A stretch of 64,000 nt of DNA from Pyrococcus sp. NA2 (lineage in GTDB: Archaea > Methanobacteriota_B > Thermococci > Thermococcales > Thermococcaceae). Under the pieces are notes generated by a model that saw only the letters and a program-made list of their open reading frames with translations, did no database searches and was not told the DNA's origin. Below are positions 23,766-33,949 of the stretch, in pieces (positions within the stretch are counted from its first letter, which is position 1; every line of letters begins with the position of its first letter). Location of the stretch: contig NC_015474.1 in assembly GCF_000211475.1 (NCBI RefSeq), positions 62,001-126,000 of the forward strand. The letters run 5' to 3'. The translations under genes and the position numbers were made by a program.

Positions 23766-26272
23766 CCCTCTTTTATATCTTTCCACTTTATGTACCCACC
23801 CAACAGGAACTTCCCTGGAATCATTGGATGATATGCGTAGACCCTTATTGAATAGTGCCAACATCCATTGTTCAAGTACTTTAACGCTTTCCCGGAATAT
23901 ATGTAAAGGTATCTTCCATCTTCAAGTTTCGCGACACTTCTAAGCTCAACGGTGTAGGGTTCAGCTATCTTCCCATCTCCCTTAACGCCATAGTAAAGCT
24001 CCACCCTCACATCATCCGGGCTTAAGTTACCTAGTCTTATTGTTACATTTACAGTCCCGTTCTCAACTTTTACCTCCTCTATCTCAACGTTGCTCCACTC
24101 TTTTCTGATTTTCTCTTTCCATTTGGCAAGCTCCTTGGCCCACTTAAATCCATCCCTTGATAAGTAGATTCCCATCTCCATTGCCCTAGAGTAGAACTTT
24201 GTCATATATTCCTTGAGCATTCTATAAGTGCTGAACCTTGGAGCTATGCTCTTTATGCTCTCCTTCATTAACCTTATCCATGCCTCTCTATTTTCATAAT
24301 ATGTTGGAATAACGACGTTCTCGAGGAGATCATACAGGCTCATTGCATCCAAGTAGTCGTCTTCCTCACTCTCTGGCTCTAAGGTTGCATCCCCGATTAC
24401 CCAGCCATTCCTTCCGTTGTATCCTTCAACCCACCAGCCGTCAAACGTGCTTAAGTTCACAACCCCATTCAATCCAGCCTTCATTCCACTGGTTCCACTT
24501 GCTTCTAAGGGTCTTCTTGGAGTGTTAAGCCACACATCAACTCCAGAAATTAAAATCCTTGCCGATCCGAGGTCATAATTCTCTATCAAAATTATCTTCC
24601 CTTTGAACTCCGGCATCTGAGACACTTCATACACTCTTCTCAGATACTCTTTTCCCTCAGCATCCATTGGATGCGCCTTTCCTCCAAAGATTATGTACAC
24701 TGGCCTTTCGGGATTGTTGATTATTCTCTTTAATCTCTCCAGGTCTGTGAATAATAGTATCGCTCTCTTGTACGTGGCAAATCTTCTCGCGAATCCAATT
24801 ATTAGTGCATTTTCATCAATATCGGGAAGTGGCTCATCAATTCCAAGTCTTTCATTCCTCTTCATGATCTTCCTTCTAATCAACTCTATGAGTTCCCTCT
24901 TAGCTTTCAGATGGGCTTCCCAGAGCTCATCGTCTGGAATTCTCTCAATGGCATACCATATTCCTTCAAGGTTTACATGCTCTCTCCACATCTTTCCAAG
25001 GTATATGTCGTACAGCTTCGCGAGATTTTCATTCACCCAGGTTGGCGTGTGAACACCATTTGTTATCGCCTCTATTGGTATTTCATCCTGGGGCACTCCT
25101 GGCCATAAGTTCTTCCACATTTCTCTTGTTACCTTTGCATGCAATTTACTAACGGCATTGACAAAATTCGACGTTCTTATAGCTAATACAGTCATATTAA
25201 AGTTTGGATCAGTCTCATTGACTCTACCTAGGCTTAAGAACTCCTCTTCGGGTAAACCATTTAAGAAGGCTCTCAACTTTTCGCGGACAAAATCTATTGG
25301 AAACACGTCGTGACCAGCCGGGACTGGAGTGTGGGTTGTGAATACACTTGTTCCTCTAACGACCTCCAGTGCCTCACTGAATGACAATCCTCTCTCAAGG
25401 AACCATCTTATCCTCTCAAAATTGGCAAAGGCTGGATGTCCCTCATTCAGGTGAATAACTCCAGGTTCAATTTCCAATTTCTTTAATAATCTCATTCCCC
25501 CAATTCCCAACAGTATCTCCTGTTTTATCCTCTTCTCTGGTTCGGCATTGTATAGGTAGTCACATATCTTTCTGTCCTCCTCGGAATTCTCGGGAACATC
25601 GGTATCGAGGAGATAGAGTTTTACCCTTCCAACATCGACAAGGAATACTCTCGCCTTAACAATCCTATCCTCTATTGGAACATCAACGAGGAGAGGAGAA
25701 CCATCATTGTCAAGTACTTGTCTCAAGGGCATTTCCCTTATGTTGTATTCCGGGAATTTCTCTATCTGCCGACCTTCCCTATCTATTTCTTGCTTAAAAT
25801 AACCATGCTTGTACAATAGGCCTATAGCTATTAGGGGCAAACCAAGGTCACTTGCCGTCTTTAAGTGGTCTCCAGCGAGTATTCCCAATCCACCAGAGTA
25901 TATCGGTAAGCTCTTTCCAATCCCATATTCCATACAGAGGTATATTATTGGCTTGTCCCAACCCGGATAGTTAGTTGAAAACCATGTTGAGCTCTCCTTC
26001 ATGTAATCTTCGAATCGCTCGATAACCAATTCGTACAAGTCAAGGAAACTATCATCTCTTGCAAGGCTCCTTAACCTTGACTCTGGAGTTTCGAGTAGTA
26101 ATTTTACTGGGTTCTTGTACTCCCTCCAGTGTTCCTCATCTATCTTTTGCCACAGCTTCATGGCTTTAGGATCCCAACTCCACCAGTAATTGTATGCTAA
26201 ATCAGCGAGCTTTGTCAAATTTTCAGGCAACTTGCTGAGTATTTTCTCTTTTATTGAGTTGTCAACTTTCAT
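23762..26272 (-). CDS. glgP: alpha-glucan (maltodextrin) phosphorylase
   Basis: GT35 enzyme of 836 residues that phosphorolyses alpha-1,4-glucans to glucose 1-phosphate. It has the short archaeal/bacterial form without the regulatory N-terminus of glycogen phosphorylase. Seen: [16 protein letters not shown], the [28 protein letters not shown] block, [22 protein letters not shown], and the PLP-lysine region [25 protein letters not shown] (about residue 600). A beta-sandwich C-terminal extension (about 720-836) is typical of this subfamily. ATG overlaps the stop of the macrodomain gene (TAATG). Confidence 0.95.
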   Translation of the reverse strand: MKVDNSIKEKILSKLPENLTKLADLAYNYWWSWDPKAMKLWQKIDEEHWREYKNPVKLLLETPESRLRSLARDDSFLDLYELVIERFEDYMKESSTWFSTNYPGWDKPIIYLCMEYGIGKSLPIYSGGLGILAGDHLKTASDLGLPLIAIGLLYKHGYFKQEIDREGRQIEKFPEYNIREMPLRQVLDNDGSPLLVDVPIEDRIVKARVFLVDVGRVKLYLLDTDVPENSEEDRKICDYLYNAEPEKRIKQEILLGIGGMRLLKKLEIEPGVIHLNEGHPAFANFERIRWFLERGLSFSEALEVVRGTSVFTTHTPVPAGHDVFPIDFVREKLRAFLNGLPEEEFLSLGRVNETDPNFNMTVLAIRTSNFVNAVSKLHAKVTREMWKNLWPGVPQDEIPIEAITNGVHTPTWVNENLAKLYDIYLGKMWREHVNLEGIWYAIERIPDDELWEAHLKAKRELIELIRRKIMKRNERLGIDEPLPDIDENALIIGFARRFATYKRAILLFTDLERLKRIINNPERPVYIIFGGKAHPMDAEGKEYLRRVYEVSQMPEFKGKIILIENYDLGSARILISGVDVWLNTPRRPLEASGTSGMKAGLNGVVNLSTFDGWWVEGYNGRNGWVIGDATLEPESEEDDYLDAMSLYDLLENVVIPTYYENREAWIRLMKESIKSIAPRFSTYRMLKEYMTKFYSRAMEMGIYLSRDGFKWAKELAKWKEKIRKEWSNVEIEEVKVENGTVNVTIRLGNLSPDDVRVELYYGVKGDGKIAEPYTVELRSVAKLEDGRYLYIYSGKALKYLNNGCWHYSIRVYAYHPMIPGKFLLGGYIKWKDIKEG

Positions 26273-26823
26273 TAGCTTCCACCTTCTTCAAGGGCTTCGA
26301 GAGCTGCCCTGTAATCTCTCTCCGAATATAAAACTAAATAGACGTCCTTCAAATTTTTAGACATTTTTAGGAATTCCTCAACAACTTCCTTAAATGTTTT
26401 GACGACTTCCCTTAAGGGACAACCATAAATACCAGCACTAATCGCTGGAAATGCTATACTTTTAGCTCCAAGTTCATCGGCTTTTTTCAGAGCTCCAAGT
26501 ATTGCAAGTCTCAGTTTTTCCTTTTTATCTTCATCCCAGATGCCACCACAGTAAGGACCAACCGTGTGTATAACGTGTTTAACTCCATTCTCAGCTAATC
26601 TCAAGGGAGGAGTCACAACAACTTCCCCATGATCTATCCAGTCTTTTCCTACCTGTTTTTTCATTTCCTCTTTACTTATTCTTATGTATTCAGAAACATC
26701 GCCAGCTGCTGCCTTCGCTATTGCATATGCGACTCCTCCTCCGTGTTCAAGGTATTTGTTCGCAGCATTAACTATGACGTCAGCCCTAAATTTTGTTATG
26801 TCTCCCTTTACAACCTCAAACAT
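26272..26823 (-). CDS. macrodomain protein (ADP-ribose/O-acetyl-ADP-ribose hydrolase type)
   Basis: Single macrodomain of 183 residues. It binds ADP-ribose and may hydrolyse ADP-ribosyl esters or O-acetyl-ADP-ribose. Motifs: [37 protein letters not shown]-type adenine and phosphate loops, and [14 protein letters not shown] distal-ribose loop. ATG 26823 is preceded by GGGTGAGG; the GTG at 26832 is within the ribosome site. It is coupled to glgP downstream and overlaps the DUF835 gene upstream, forming a four-gene operon with the deaminase. Confidence 0.93.
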   Translation of the reverse strand: [183 protein letters not shown]

Positions 26824-27742
26824 TTTCCTCACCCAAGCTTCTCTTTAGTAGTGCCACCTCCCTCTTAGAGAGCCCCTCAAGGTTCCCCACTATTATTACG
26901 GTGGAATTGTTAAGTATTGCGTGATCCCTTAACTGGGCTAAAAACCTTAACACTGCCTCAAACCCGTTTTCAATGATTAAATACTCGAGACAATCAATCA
27001 CCACAACTCCACCCTTCTTCATATATCTTATTGCTAGATCAAGTATCTTTGGCAAGTTAGTTGGTTCTATTGTGTTAGATTTCTCCTCCTTAACCTTTGT
27101 TATCCAAAACCACCTCTTCCCCTTACCAGGATTTTTCGAAAACACTAACGCTACATCAAGGATCTCTTTTGGAGATGTAGGGAGGAACATAACTCCAGGC
27201 TTCAATTCAAATCTCTCCCTAATATCGACGGGAACCCTAATCAAGTCTATATTGAACGTTGTAATTAATAAATACCCCAAACCAACCATAAAAGGAGAAA
27301 GCATATACAACATCAGGGAGACATAATTGCCAAGGATTATTAGGATAGAGGCAATTATCGTCAAGTAACCAATAATTCTGAGGTTTCTCTTCAATGTCAA
27401 AAGCAGTCCAGAGAGTATAAGGGTTGCAGAAATAGTCAAGAGTACTAGAACCTCATTATGGATGAAAAAGATGTATGTTGCCAATGGAACTGGAGAAACG
27501 TAGACTAATATCCTCATTTTTTGGTCATTAAGTGATCTAACAGTCGCAATTAGGTAAGTGGAAGAGAAGAAGGCTAAACTTGCTAGATATGCTCCTTTGA
27601 TCATCACTCCAATCCCAAAGGCCAGAAATGAAAGAGCATAGTAGAGTAAAGGTTCAAAATCATACACATAATAATGATAAAAGAGGATCACGTACACGAC
27701 AAGGAGAGGAGTTCCAAGAAGCAATTGAGTCCAAATACTCAT
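26816..27742 (-). CDS. multi-helix membrane protein with C-terminal DUF835 domain
   Basis: A 308-residue protein with six hydrophobic helices in residues about 5-170. A cytoplasmic DUF835 domain follows (LKPGVMFLPTSPKEILDVALVFSKNPGKGKRWFWITKVK ... GGVVVIDCLEYLIIENGFEAVLRFLAQLRDHAILNNSTVIIVGNLEGLSKREVALLKRSLG), a RecA-like fold lacking Walker A. DUF835 proteins are abundant in Thermococcales and their function is unknown; a signalling or sensory role is often suggested. ATG overlaps the stop of the deaminase gene. Confidence 0.8.
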   Translation of the reverse strand: MSIWTQLLLGTPLLVVYVILFYHYYVYDFEPLLYYALSFLAFGIGVMIKGAYLASLAFFSSTYLIATVRSLNDQKMRILVYVSPVPLATYIFFIHNEVLVLLTISATLILSGLLLTLKRNLRIIGYLTIIASILIILGNYVSLMLYMLSPFMVGLGYLLITTFNIDLIRVPVDIRERFELKPGVMFLPTSPKEILDVALVFSKNPGKGKRWFWITKVKEEKSNTIEPTNLPKILDLAIRYMKKGGVVVIDCLEYLIIENGFEAVLRFLAQLRDHAILNNSTVIIVGNLEGLSKREVALLKRSLGEENV

Positions 27743-29007
27743 TCAATGTTCACCCCTAGAAACCTATCCACAACTTTCTCCTCATCCACAGTCAACACTT
27801 CTCCATCTAGCATTATGATCTTACCATTCACAATCAGTGTATCAACGTCACCACTCTTTGCACTGAAGAGTATAGCCGAGAGAGGAGAGTTTAGAGGAAC
27901 TAAATGGGGTTTTTTTAGATTTATTATCGCTAAATCAGCTAGATATCCTTCTTCTATCAACCCGGCTTTTAATCCTAGGGCTTTTGCACCGTTCCATGTT
28001 GCCATCTTGAATATCTCCTCTGACTTAATTATTGCGGGATTCAGTGTGTGAACTTTTTGTAAGAGTGATGCAAGTCTCATTTCTCTAATCATGTCAAGAG
28101 TATTGTTGCTAGCTGCACCATCAGTGCCAAGGGCGACATTTATTCCATTGTCCAATAAGTCTCTCAGTCTAATAATGCCACTTCCAAGTTTCATGTTACT
28201 TGCAGGACAATGAACTATAGTCGTGCCTGAAGAGGATAACAGATCAATATCCCTCTCCGTTAACCAAATCCCATGAGCAGCTATCAGTCTCTCATTAAGT
28301 AGACCAACAGTCTTAAGAACTTCGACGGGCGTTTGTCCATACTTTTCCTTGGTTATCCTCACTTCCTCCTTCGTTTCAGACAGGTGGATTGTTATTAGGG
28401 AATTCCACTCCTTCGACTTCTCAGCAACCCATTTAAGACACTCGAGAGAGCATGTATAGGGGGCGTGAGGAGCTAGTATAAAATTAATGAGAGGTGAATT
28501 CAAGCCACTTATGAATTTGTACAGCTTTTCCGTCTCTTTAACCTCAGCTTTCATCTTTTCTTCATCACCAAGATCTATCATTCCATATCCCAGGAATCCC
28601 CGAAGACCTACCTCCAATGTGGCCTTAGCCACTTCCTCCATGTGAAAGTACATGTCAACGAAAGTTGAAATCCCAGAATGTGCCATCTCGAGAAGAGCAA
28701 GCTTGGCACCCCAATATATATCTTTAGCCTTTAACTTTCTCTCAACAGGCCATATATAATTTTGTAACCACTCCATTAGAGGAACATCCTCAGCTAATCC
28801 CCTTAAGATGACCATGGGAGAATGAGTGTGTGAATTTACAAAGGCCGGAATAATGAGAGAATTTGATGCATCAATAACTGTATCCGCCGACTTATTGATG
28901 TTCTTCTTAATCTCCATAATCTTATTCCCATCTATAAGGATGTCTGCCCTGATTAATTTATAGTCTGATCCATAAAGAACTAGCCCATTTTTTAGCAATA
29001 TCGACAA
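27739..29007 (-). CDS. mtaD: 5'-methylthioadenosine/S-adenosylhomocysteine deaminase
   Basis: Amidohydrolase of 422 residues that deaminates MTA/SAH to the inosine derivatives, part of methionine salvage. Metal ligands are visible in order: NSHTHSPM (HxH), HLSETKEE (His), AHGIWL (His) and LGTDGAASNN (Asp). LAPHAPYTCS and the C-terminal ADLAIINLKKP beta strand are also typical. The start is TTG 29007 because GGTGATC precedes it; the GTG at 29016 lies within that site. Some homologues act on guanine or other purines, so substrate scope is approximate. Confidence 0.9.
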   Translation of the reverse strand: MSILLKNGLVLYGSDYKLIRADILIDGNKIMEIKKNINKSADTVIDASNSLIIPAFVNSHTHSPMVILRGLAEDVPLMEWLQNYIWPVERKLKAKDIYWGAKLALLEMAHSGISTFVDMYFHMEEVAKATLEVGLRGFLGYGMIDLGDEEKMKAEVKETEKLYKFISGLNSPLINFILAPHAPYTCSLECLKWVAEKSKEWNSLITIHLSETKEEVRITKEKYGQTPVEVLKTVGLLNERLIAAHGIWLTERDIDLLSSSGTTIVHCPASNMKLGSGIIRLRDLLDNGINVALGTDGAASNNTLDMIREMRLASLLQKVHTLNPAIIKSEEIFKMATWNGAKALGLKAGLIEEGYLADLAIINLKKPHLVPLNSPLSAILFSAKSGDVDTLIVNGKIIMLDGEVLTVDEEKVVDRFLGVNIE

Positions 29008-29082
29008 GTAGATCACCTAAACATTAAACCATCCATGGAATATAAAAACATTATTTTTTGGATTATACTCTGGTGAATGAAA

Positions 29083-29982
29083 ATGCTAAAGATAGAGCTC
29101 CTAGGATTAGAGTTCGAAAATCCGTTGATACTTGCCTCAGGAGTCGTTGACATGACACCTGAATTGCTAAGAAGAGCTCATAGAGAGGGAGCTGGAGGTG
29201 TGGTTACCAAGTCAATTGGCATTGAACCAAGGAAAGGTTATGAAAACCCGACGATAGTCGAGTTGCCATATGGACTTATAAACGCAATGGGACTTCCAAA
29301 TCCTGGATGGGAAGCATTTTTAGAGGAGTTCAAGGGACAAAAATTTGAATTTCCAGTCATAGTTTCAGTTTTTGGGGGAAATCCTGACGAATTTGCCTTT
29401 CTTGTTGAAAGGCTTGATGAGGTTGCAGATGCCTTTGAGTTGAACCTTAGTTGCCCACATGCAAAAGGCTATGGAATGGAGATCGGACAAGATCCTGAGA
29501 ATGTGTATAGAATTGTTAAGGTAACTAAGGAAATTACTGATAAACCAATCATAGCAAAGCTTACACCAAACACCAACGATATAGTTAAACTAGGCCTAGC
29601 AGCTGAAAGAGCAGAAGCCGATGCCGTTTCGGCAATAAACACAGTAAAAGCAATAGCCATAGATATTTACGCAAAGAGGCCAATCCTAAGCAATAAGGTT
29701 GGGGGATATTCAGGCCCAGGTATTAAGCCAATAGCTCTAAGGGCCGTATATGACTTGGCAAAGTCCCTAGATATACCGATAATTGGAATTGGAGGAATAA
29801 CATCATGGGAAGATGCTGTCGAGTTCTTCTTAGCTGGGGCCTCTGCAGTTCAAATAGGAACTGCAGTCTATCTAAAAGGGCTCTCGGTCTTTAAGGAAAT
29901 TGCCAATGGATTAGAAAACTACCTTAGAACTGAGGGGTTCTCCAGTATTAGAGAGATAATAGGGCTCGCCCTGAAAGTTTGA
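29083..29982 (+). CDS. pyrD: dihydroorotate dehydrogenase, catalytic subunit
   Basis: FMN enzyme of pyrimidine synthesis, 299 residues. The catalytic base is the cysteine in ELNLSCPHAKGYGMEIGQ, the class 1 mark; IPIIGIGGITSWEDAVEFFLAGASAVQIGTA is the FMN phosphate site. Class 1B enzymes use a PyrK electron-transfer subunit, which is not in the window. ATG 29083 is 6 bases after GGTGA; the ATG at 29077 abuts the ribosome site. Confidence 0.95.
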   Translation: MLKIELLGLEFENPLILASGVVDMTPELLRRAHREGAGGVVTKSIGIEPRKGYENPTIVELPYGLINAMGLPNPGWEAFLEEFKGQKFEFPVIVSVFGGNPDEFAFLVERLDEVADAFELNLSCPHAKGYGMEIGQDPENVYRIVKVTKEITDKPIIAKLTPNTNDIVKLGLAAERAEADAVSAINTVKAIAIDIYAKRPILSNKVGGYSGPGIKPIALRAVYDLAKSLDIPIIGIGGITSWEDAVEFFLAGASAVQIGTAVYLKGLSVFKEIANGLENYLRTEGFSSIREIIGLALKV

Positions 29983-30000
29983 CAAATGTCGAAGTTGCTC

Positions 30001-30039
30001 TCGACAAGACAAGATAAGAAAAGTTATAACATTTGTCGA
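30001..30039. promoter_or_regulatory. acdA promoter flanked by TCGACAA/TTGTCGA inverted repeat
   Basis: A box A-like AGTTATAA (30022-30029) is flanked by TCGACAA (30001-30007) and TTGTCGA (30033-30039). A second overlapping pair, ACAAATGT (29982-29989)/ACATTTGT (30029-30036), is also perfect. This is a candidate operator for acetate/energy metabolism; the regulator is not known to me. Confidence 0.45.
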
Positions 30040-30076
30040 AAATCGATAATTGAAAGGGCATTCAGGAGGGATAAAA

Positions 30077-31462
30077 ATGGGATTAGAGGCTCTTTTTAAT
30101 CCAAAGAGCATCGCTGTTATAGGAGCTTCTTCAAAACCAGGGAAAATAGGGTATGCAATTATGAAGAACTTGATCGAATATGGCTACAAAGGCAAAATAT
30201 ACCCTGTGAACATAAAAGGTGGAGAAATGGAAATTAGCGGTAGGAAGTTCAAGGTATACAAGAGCATTCTGGAAATTCCAGACGAAGTTGATATGGCCGT
30301 AATTGTTGTTCCAGCTAAGTTCGTTCCAGGGGTTTTAGAGGAATGTGGAAAGAAGGGTGTCAAGGTTGTTCCAATAATATCATCAGGGTTTGGAGAACTT
30401 GGAGAAGAAGGTAAGAAAGTTGAGCAACAATTAGTTGAAACTGCAAAGAAATATGGAATGAGGATTCTAGGACCAAACATATTTGGAGTTGTTTACACTC
30501 CCGCAAATCTCAACGCAACGTTCGGCCCTAAAGATGTTCTCCCTGGACCATTAGCCCTGATAAGTCAGAGTGGAGCCCTGGGAATAGCCTTAATGGGATG
30601 GACGATTCTCGAGAAGATAGGACTCTCAGCAGTTGTCAGCGTTGGTAATAAGGCAGATATAGATGACGCTGACTTGTTGGAGTTCTTCAAAGATGACGAG
30701 AACACGAAGGCAATTCTAATCTATATGGAAGGAGTCAAAGATGGAAGAAGGTTCATGGAAGTCGCCAAGGAAGTTAGCAAGAAGAAGCCAATAATAGTCA
30801 TTAAAGCAGGAAGGAGCGAGAGAGGAGCTAAAGCCGCTGCTAGCCATACAGGTTCCCTAGCGGGAAGTGACACCATCTACAGTGCAGCATTCAAGCAGAG
30901 TGGAGTTTTGAGAGCTCTAACAATTGGGGAGGCCTTTGACTGGGCTAGGGCATTAAGCAACCTTCCAGAGCCCCAGGGAGATAACGTAGTTATAATAACG
31001 AATGGTGGAGGAATTGGAGTGATGGCTACTGATGCTGCGGAGGAAGAGGGACTACATCTCTATGATAATCTTGAGGAGCTAAAGATATTTGCAAATCACA
31101 TGCCTCCCTTCGGTAGCTACAAGAATCCCGTTGACTTAACTGGTATGGCAGATGCTAAAAGCTATGAAGGAGCTATTAGGGATGCTCTTGCCCATCCAGA
31201 GATGCACTCAATAGTTGTGCTTTATTGCCAGACGGCAGTTCTCGATCCAAGGGAGCTAGCTGAGATTATAATAAGGGAATACAACAATAGTGGTAGAAAG
31301 AAGCCTCTCGTTGTAGCAATAGTCGGAGGTAGTGAGGCAAAGGAGGCAATAAACAAGCTGAATGAAAATGGAATTCCAGCATATCCAGAACCAGAAAGAG
31401 CAATTAAGTCACTCTCAGCATTGTACAAATGGAGTAAGTGGAAGGAGAAGCATAGAGATTAA
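30077..31462 (+). CDS. acdA: ADP-forming acetyl-CoA synthetase, alpha subunit
   Basis: Alpha subunit (461 residues) of the archaeal acetyl-CoA synthetase that makes ATP from acyl-CoA during sugar and peptide fermentation. A CoA-binding domain ([22 protein letters not shown]) is followed by two succinyl-CoA-synthetase-like domains. [16 protein letters not shown] and the phospho-histidine [11 protein letters not shown] (about residue 257) are diagnostic. The beta subunit gene is not in this window. Strong ribosome site GGAGGGAT before ATG 30077. The stop shares TTAA with the convergent L37e stop. Confidence 0.96.
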   Translation: MGLEALFNPKSIAVIGASSKPGKIGYAIMKNLIEYGYKGKIYPVNIKGGEMEISGRKFKVYKSILEIPDEVDMAVIVVPAKFVPGVLEECGKKGVKVVPIISSGFGELGEEGKKVEQQLVETAKKYGMRILGPNIFGVVYTPANLNATFGPKDVLPGPLALISQSGALGIALMGWTILEKIGLSAVVSVGNKADIDDADLLEFFKDDENTKAILIYMEGVKDGRRFMEVAKEVSKKKPIIVIKAGRSERGAKAAASHTGSLAGSDTIYSAAFKQSGVLRALTIGEAFDWARALSNLPEPQGDNVVIITNGGGIGVMATDAAEEEGLHLYDNLEELKIFANHMPPFGSYKNPVDLTGMADAKSYEGAIRDALAHPEMHSIVVLYCQTAVLDPRELAEIIIREYNNSGRKKPLVVAIVGGSEAKEAINKLNENGIPAYPEPERAIKSLSALYKWSKWKEKHRD

Positions 31463-31647
31463 TGGACGTTCTTCTTTTTCTTCCACTTCTTGCTCCACCT
31501 ATATTTCCTAAGTCTTCTGCTTCTACCAAATCCACAAGCAGCGCAATAACCCTTCTTTACATTAAAAGCTTTCCTTCCACACCTCCTACATCTAATGTGA
31601 GTTGGAGTCTTGTTTCTTTTTCCAAATGATGGTGTTCCCTTGCTCAT
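31459..31647 (-). CDS. rpl37e: large ribosomal subunit protein eL37
   Basis: Small basic zinc protein of 62 residues with [24 protein letters not shown] (two CxxC pairs) and a lysine-rich tail. It is paired downstream of the Sm gene, the usual archaeal Lsm-L37e operon. Ribosome site GAGGTGATGATG near the start. Confidence 0.97.
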   Translation of the reverse strand: MSKGTPSFGKRNKTPTHIRCRRCGRKAFNVKKGYCAACGFGRSRRLRKYRWSKKWKKKKNVH

Positions 31648-31658
31648 ACATCATCACC

Positions 31659-31886
31659 TCACTCTTCGCTAGGTGATATGGCAAGAACATTATCTCCCCT
31701 TATGACGATTTTTCCATACTTCTTTACAACTTCCCCATCCTGAATCATTTCAGCATCAGCGAGAACAACGTTCAAATGAATGTCATATCCAATGAGCCTG
31801 CCTCTGAATTCAAATCCCTTCTTGAGTATCACAAGTACGTCCTTATCCAATGACCTGTGGATAACATCAAGTGGTCTCTCGGCCAT
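31659..31886 (-). CDS. Sm-like archaeal protein (SmAP/Lsm)
   Basis: RNA-binding Sm-fold protein of 75 residues that forms heptameric rings. The Sm1 motif is KDVLVILKKGFEFRGRLIGYDIHLNVVLADAEMI and Sm2 is GKIVIRGDNVLAIS. Archaeal Lsm proteins bind U-rich RNA and tRNA precursors and may take part in RNA processing. Box A is GTTATAAAG (about 31934-31942, minus). It is divergent from the FL11-like regulator. Confidence 0.96.
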   Translation of the reverse strand: MAERPLDVIHRSLDKDVLVILKKGFEFRGRLIGYDIHLNVVLADAEMIQDGEVVKKYGKIVIRGDNVLAISPSEE

Positions 31887-31984
31887 TTTCTTCCTCCCCC
31901 CAGGTCTGTTTCACACACATAAATTGGTAGTTACTTTATAACTCTTTCCGTAGACTAGGTAAGAGGCTTCTCCATTCCATCAAG

Positions 31985-32013
31985 TTTATATGCAATTTAC
32001 TGAAAAATTTTCT
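31985..32013 (+). promoter_or_regulatory. promoter and FL11-type operator of the Lrp-like gene
   Basis: Box A TTTATATG (31985-31992) is followed by TGAAAAATTTTCT (32001-32013). This matches 12 of 13 positions of the FL11 site TGAAANNNTTTCA. It lies between box A and the start codon, in repression position. Confidence 0.65.
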
Positions 32014-32023
32014 GAGGGGAATC

Positions 32024-32482
32024 ATGGTGAGAGCCCAACTTGACGAAATTGACAAGAAGATAATAGAGATTCTTCAGAGAGATGGCAAAGCGCCTTTAAG
32101 GGAGATATCAAAAATCACCGGGCTCGCAGAGTCAACAATTCATGAGAGAATAAAGAAATTGAAGGACAGTGGGGTTATCAAGAAGTTTACCGCAATAATT
32201 GATCCAGAGGCCCTAGGATATTCAATGTTGGCATTTATCTTAGTTAAAGTAAAAGCTGGAAAATACCCAGAGGTCGCTTCAAAGTTAGCCGAATATCCAG
32301 AAATAATGGAGGTATATGAAACAACAGGGGACTACGACATGGTCGTCAAAATAAGAACAAGGAACAGTGAAGAGCTAAATAACTTCTTAGATGCAATAGG
32401 GAGTATTCCTGGGGTTGAGGGTACACATACGATGATCGTTTTAAAGACCCATAAAGAGACTACAGAATTGCCCGTGAAGTAG
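32024..32482 (+). CDS. Lrp/AsnC (feast/famine) transcriptional regulator, FL11-like
   Basis: A 152-residue regulator with an N-terminal helix-turn-helix (LDEIDKKIIEILQRDGKAPLREISKITGLAESTIHERIKKLKDSGVI) and a C-terminal RAM domain (YSMLAFILVKVKAGKY ... TGDYDMVVKIRTRNSEELNNFLD). It closely resembles FL11 of P. horikoshii, which changes oligomeric state with lysine/arginine and represses growth-linked genes. The putative site at 32001-32013 indicates autoregulation. It lies upstream of the HEAT-repeat genes, which may or may not be targets. Confidence 0.92.
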   Translation: MVRAQLDEIDKKIIEILQRDGKAPLREISKITGLAESTIHERIKKLKDSGVIKKFTAIIDPEALGYSMLAFILVKVKAGKYPEVASKLAEYPEIMEVYETTGDYDMVVKIRTRNSEELNNFLDAIGSIPGVEGTHTMIVLKTHKETTELPVK

Positions 32483-32536
32483 CCTCCTCTAAACTTAAAT
32501 ATTTTTATTGCAAAAATTAATCTAAGGGGTAAATCC

Positions 32537-33949
32537 ATGAGCCCTGGTTTTTCAATAGTCAACGTAGAACAACTTAGAGACGATTTAAAGAAGTGGAAGA
32601 TAAAAGAAGCCATTGAAACTTTACAATTGGTTGAAGATAAGGTTCAGGTGATATCAACTCTTCTTAAAGATAGGGATAGGGTAGTTGTAGAAAATACGCT
32701 ATTTGCCCTAGGCAAATTAACGGAGGACAAATCCTTAAGTGTGAGAGAGATTGAAGATTTACTTGACGACATAATACGTCTGACAAAAAGTGCAAATGAG
32801 AAGATAGCTCTGAGTAGCATGAAATGCCTAAGGACAATTTTAGAGAACGTGACACTTCCAGATTCAGCTTATGACAAAGTAATAAATGCGCTTACAAGTA
32901 CAATGACATCCAAAAGTACAATACTCCAGGAATATGCAGCGGAAAATCTCGGAATACTTGGAGCCAAGATCGTTAACCTTGTTAAAAAAATAGTGAATAT
33001 CCTGTTCTCAATCATTAGGGAAAGCAAGGATAAACACGTCAAGGCAGCGGCCTTAAGCGCATTGACAGAGATTGCAAGCAGGAGCGAAGATAAGGAGATA
33101 GTGATGAACATTACAGAAGGAATAAAGGAGTTTTTAAATGTGGAACAAGATTCAGAGTTAAGAAAAAAGGCAATCTCCTCTCTTGAGGTGATATTGAGCA
33201 AGAAAGGGGATAAAATAGAAAGTGAGACTTTGGAGGAAATACAGAACGAGATCTCTACCCTCCCCACGATGAAATTTGAGGAAATAGATGAAGGGGAGAT
33301 AGAGAGGCTTTTTGAGCAAGAAAAGCATGAACTAGTAGCAGAAATAGCAAAGGAAAACGAAAATGTCCTCAAGATCTTAATAAACATGCTAAGGGGAAAA
33401 GATCCGATTAAAATCGCAGATGCGCTCTTTGTAATTTCAAAGATAATAGGCAATATTGAAACACCAAAAGTAGAGGAAACTCTGAGAATTCTTGAGAATC
33501 TATCTCATGCAAGGAACCCCTGGATTAGGAATACTTCAATAAAGGCAATCGCCAAGATTTACGTATTACATCCTGAAATGAGAGAAGAAATCATAAGAAT
33601 GCTCGATAAACTTTTAAGGTCACAAAACGCGAGAGATTTTGAACTTGGATTAGAAATAGTGAAGGAGATTCTCGCATATGGTCAAGAAGAGGAACTATTT
33701 AAAGCTACGGTGATAATGACACTGAAGAGGATTAACGATAAAGAACTTAGACAAAAGATACTTGGATTCTATGCATCTCTCGCTGAACACTTCTTAAACA
33801 TTGAGAAGGAGATTGTAAAGGTTGTGGTAGAAAAGCTACATGAAGTTTACAAGACAGCCACTCAAAAGGAGAGAGCCATAATCTCATCATTAATTGATCT
33901 ACTATCAACGATTCTTGAGAAAGAGGGGGAGAATTATGGAAATTTATGA
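32537..33949 (+). CDS. HEAT-repeat protein, first of a tandem pair
   Basis: An alpha-solenoid protein of 470 residues composed of HEAT/ARM-type helical pairs; no enzyme motif, signal or membrane segment. It shares a common architecture with the next gene: an N-terminal LKKWKIKEAIETL segment, the middle block QEYAAENLGILGAKI, and a C-terminal unit with HELVAEIAKEN and ARNPWIRNTSIKAIAKI. Such solenoids usually act as protein-protein scaffolds. ATG 32537 follows AAGGGGT. Function unknown. Start and stop overlap the paralogue by 14 bases. Confidence 0.75.
   Translation: MSPGFSIVNVEQLRDDLKKWKIKEAIETLQLVEDKVQVISTLLKDRDRVVVENTLFALGKLTEDKSLSVREIEDLLDDIIRLTKSANEKIALSSMKCLRTILENVTLPDSAYDKVINALTSTMTSKSTILQEYAAENLGILGAKIVNLVKKIVNILFSIIRESKDKHVKAAALSALTEIASRSEDKEIVMNITEGIKEFLNVEQDSELRKKAISSLEVILSKKGDKIESETLEEIQNEISTLPTMKFEEIDEGEIERLFEQEKHELVAEIAKENENVLKILINMLRGKDPIKIADALFVISKIIGNIETPKVEETLRILENLSHARNPWIRNTSIKAIAKIYVLHPEMREEIIRMLDKLLRSQNARDFELGLEIVKEILAYGQEEELFKATVIMTLKRINDKELRQKILGFYASLAEHFLNIEKEIVKVVVEKLHEVYKTATQKERAIISSLIDLLSTILEKEGENYGNL

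Noticed and set aside
27739-29007. Guanine deaminase or other amidohydrolase
   Set aside because: Motif order and length fit the MTA/SAH deaminase branch better, though purity of substrate cannot be proven from sequence.
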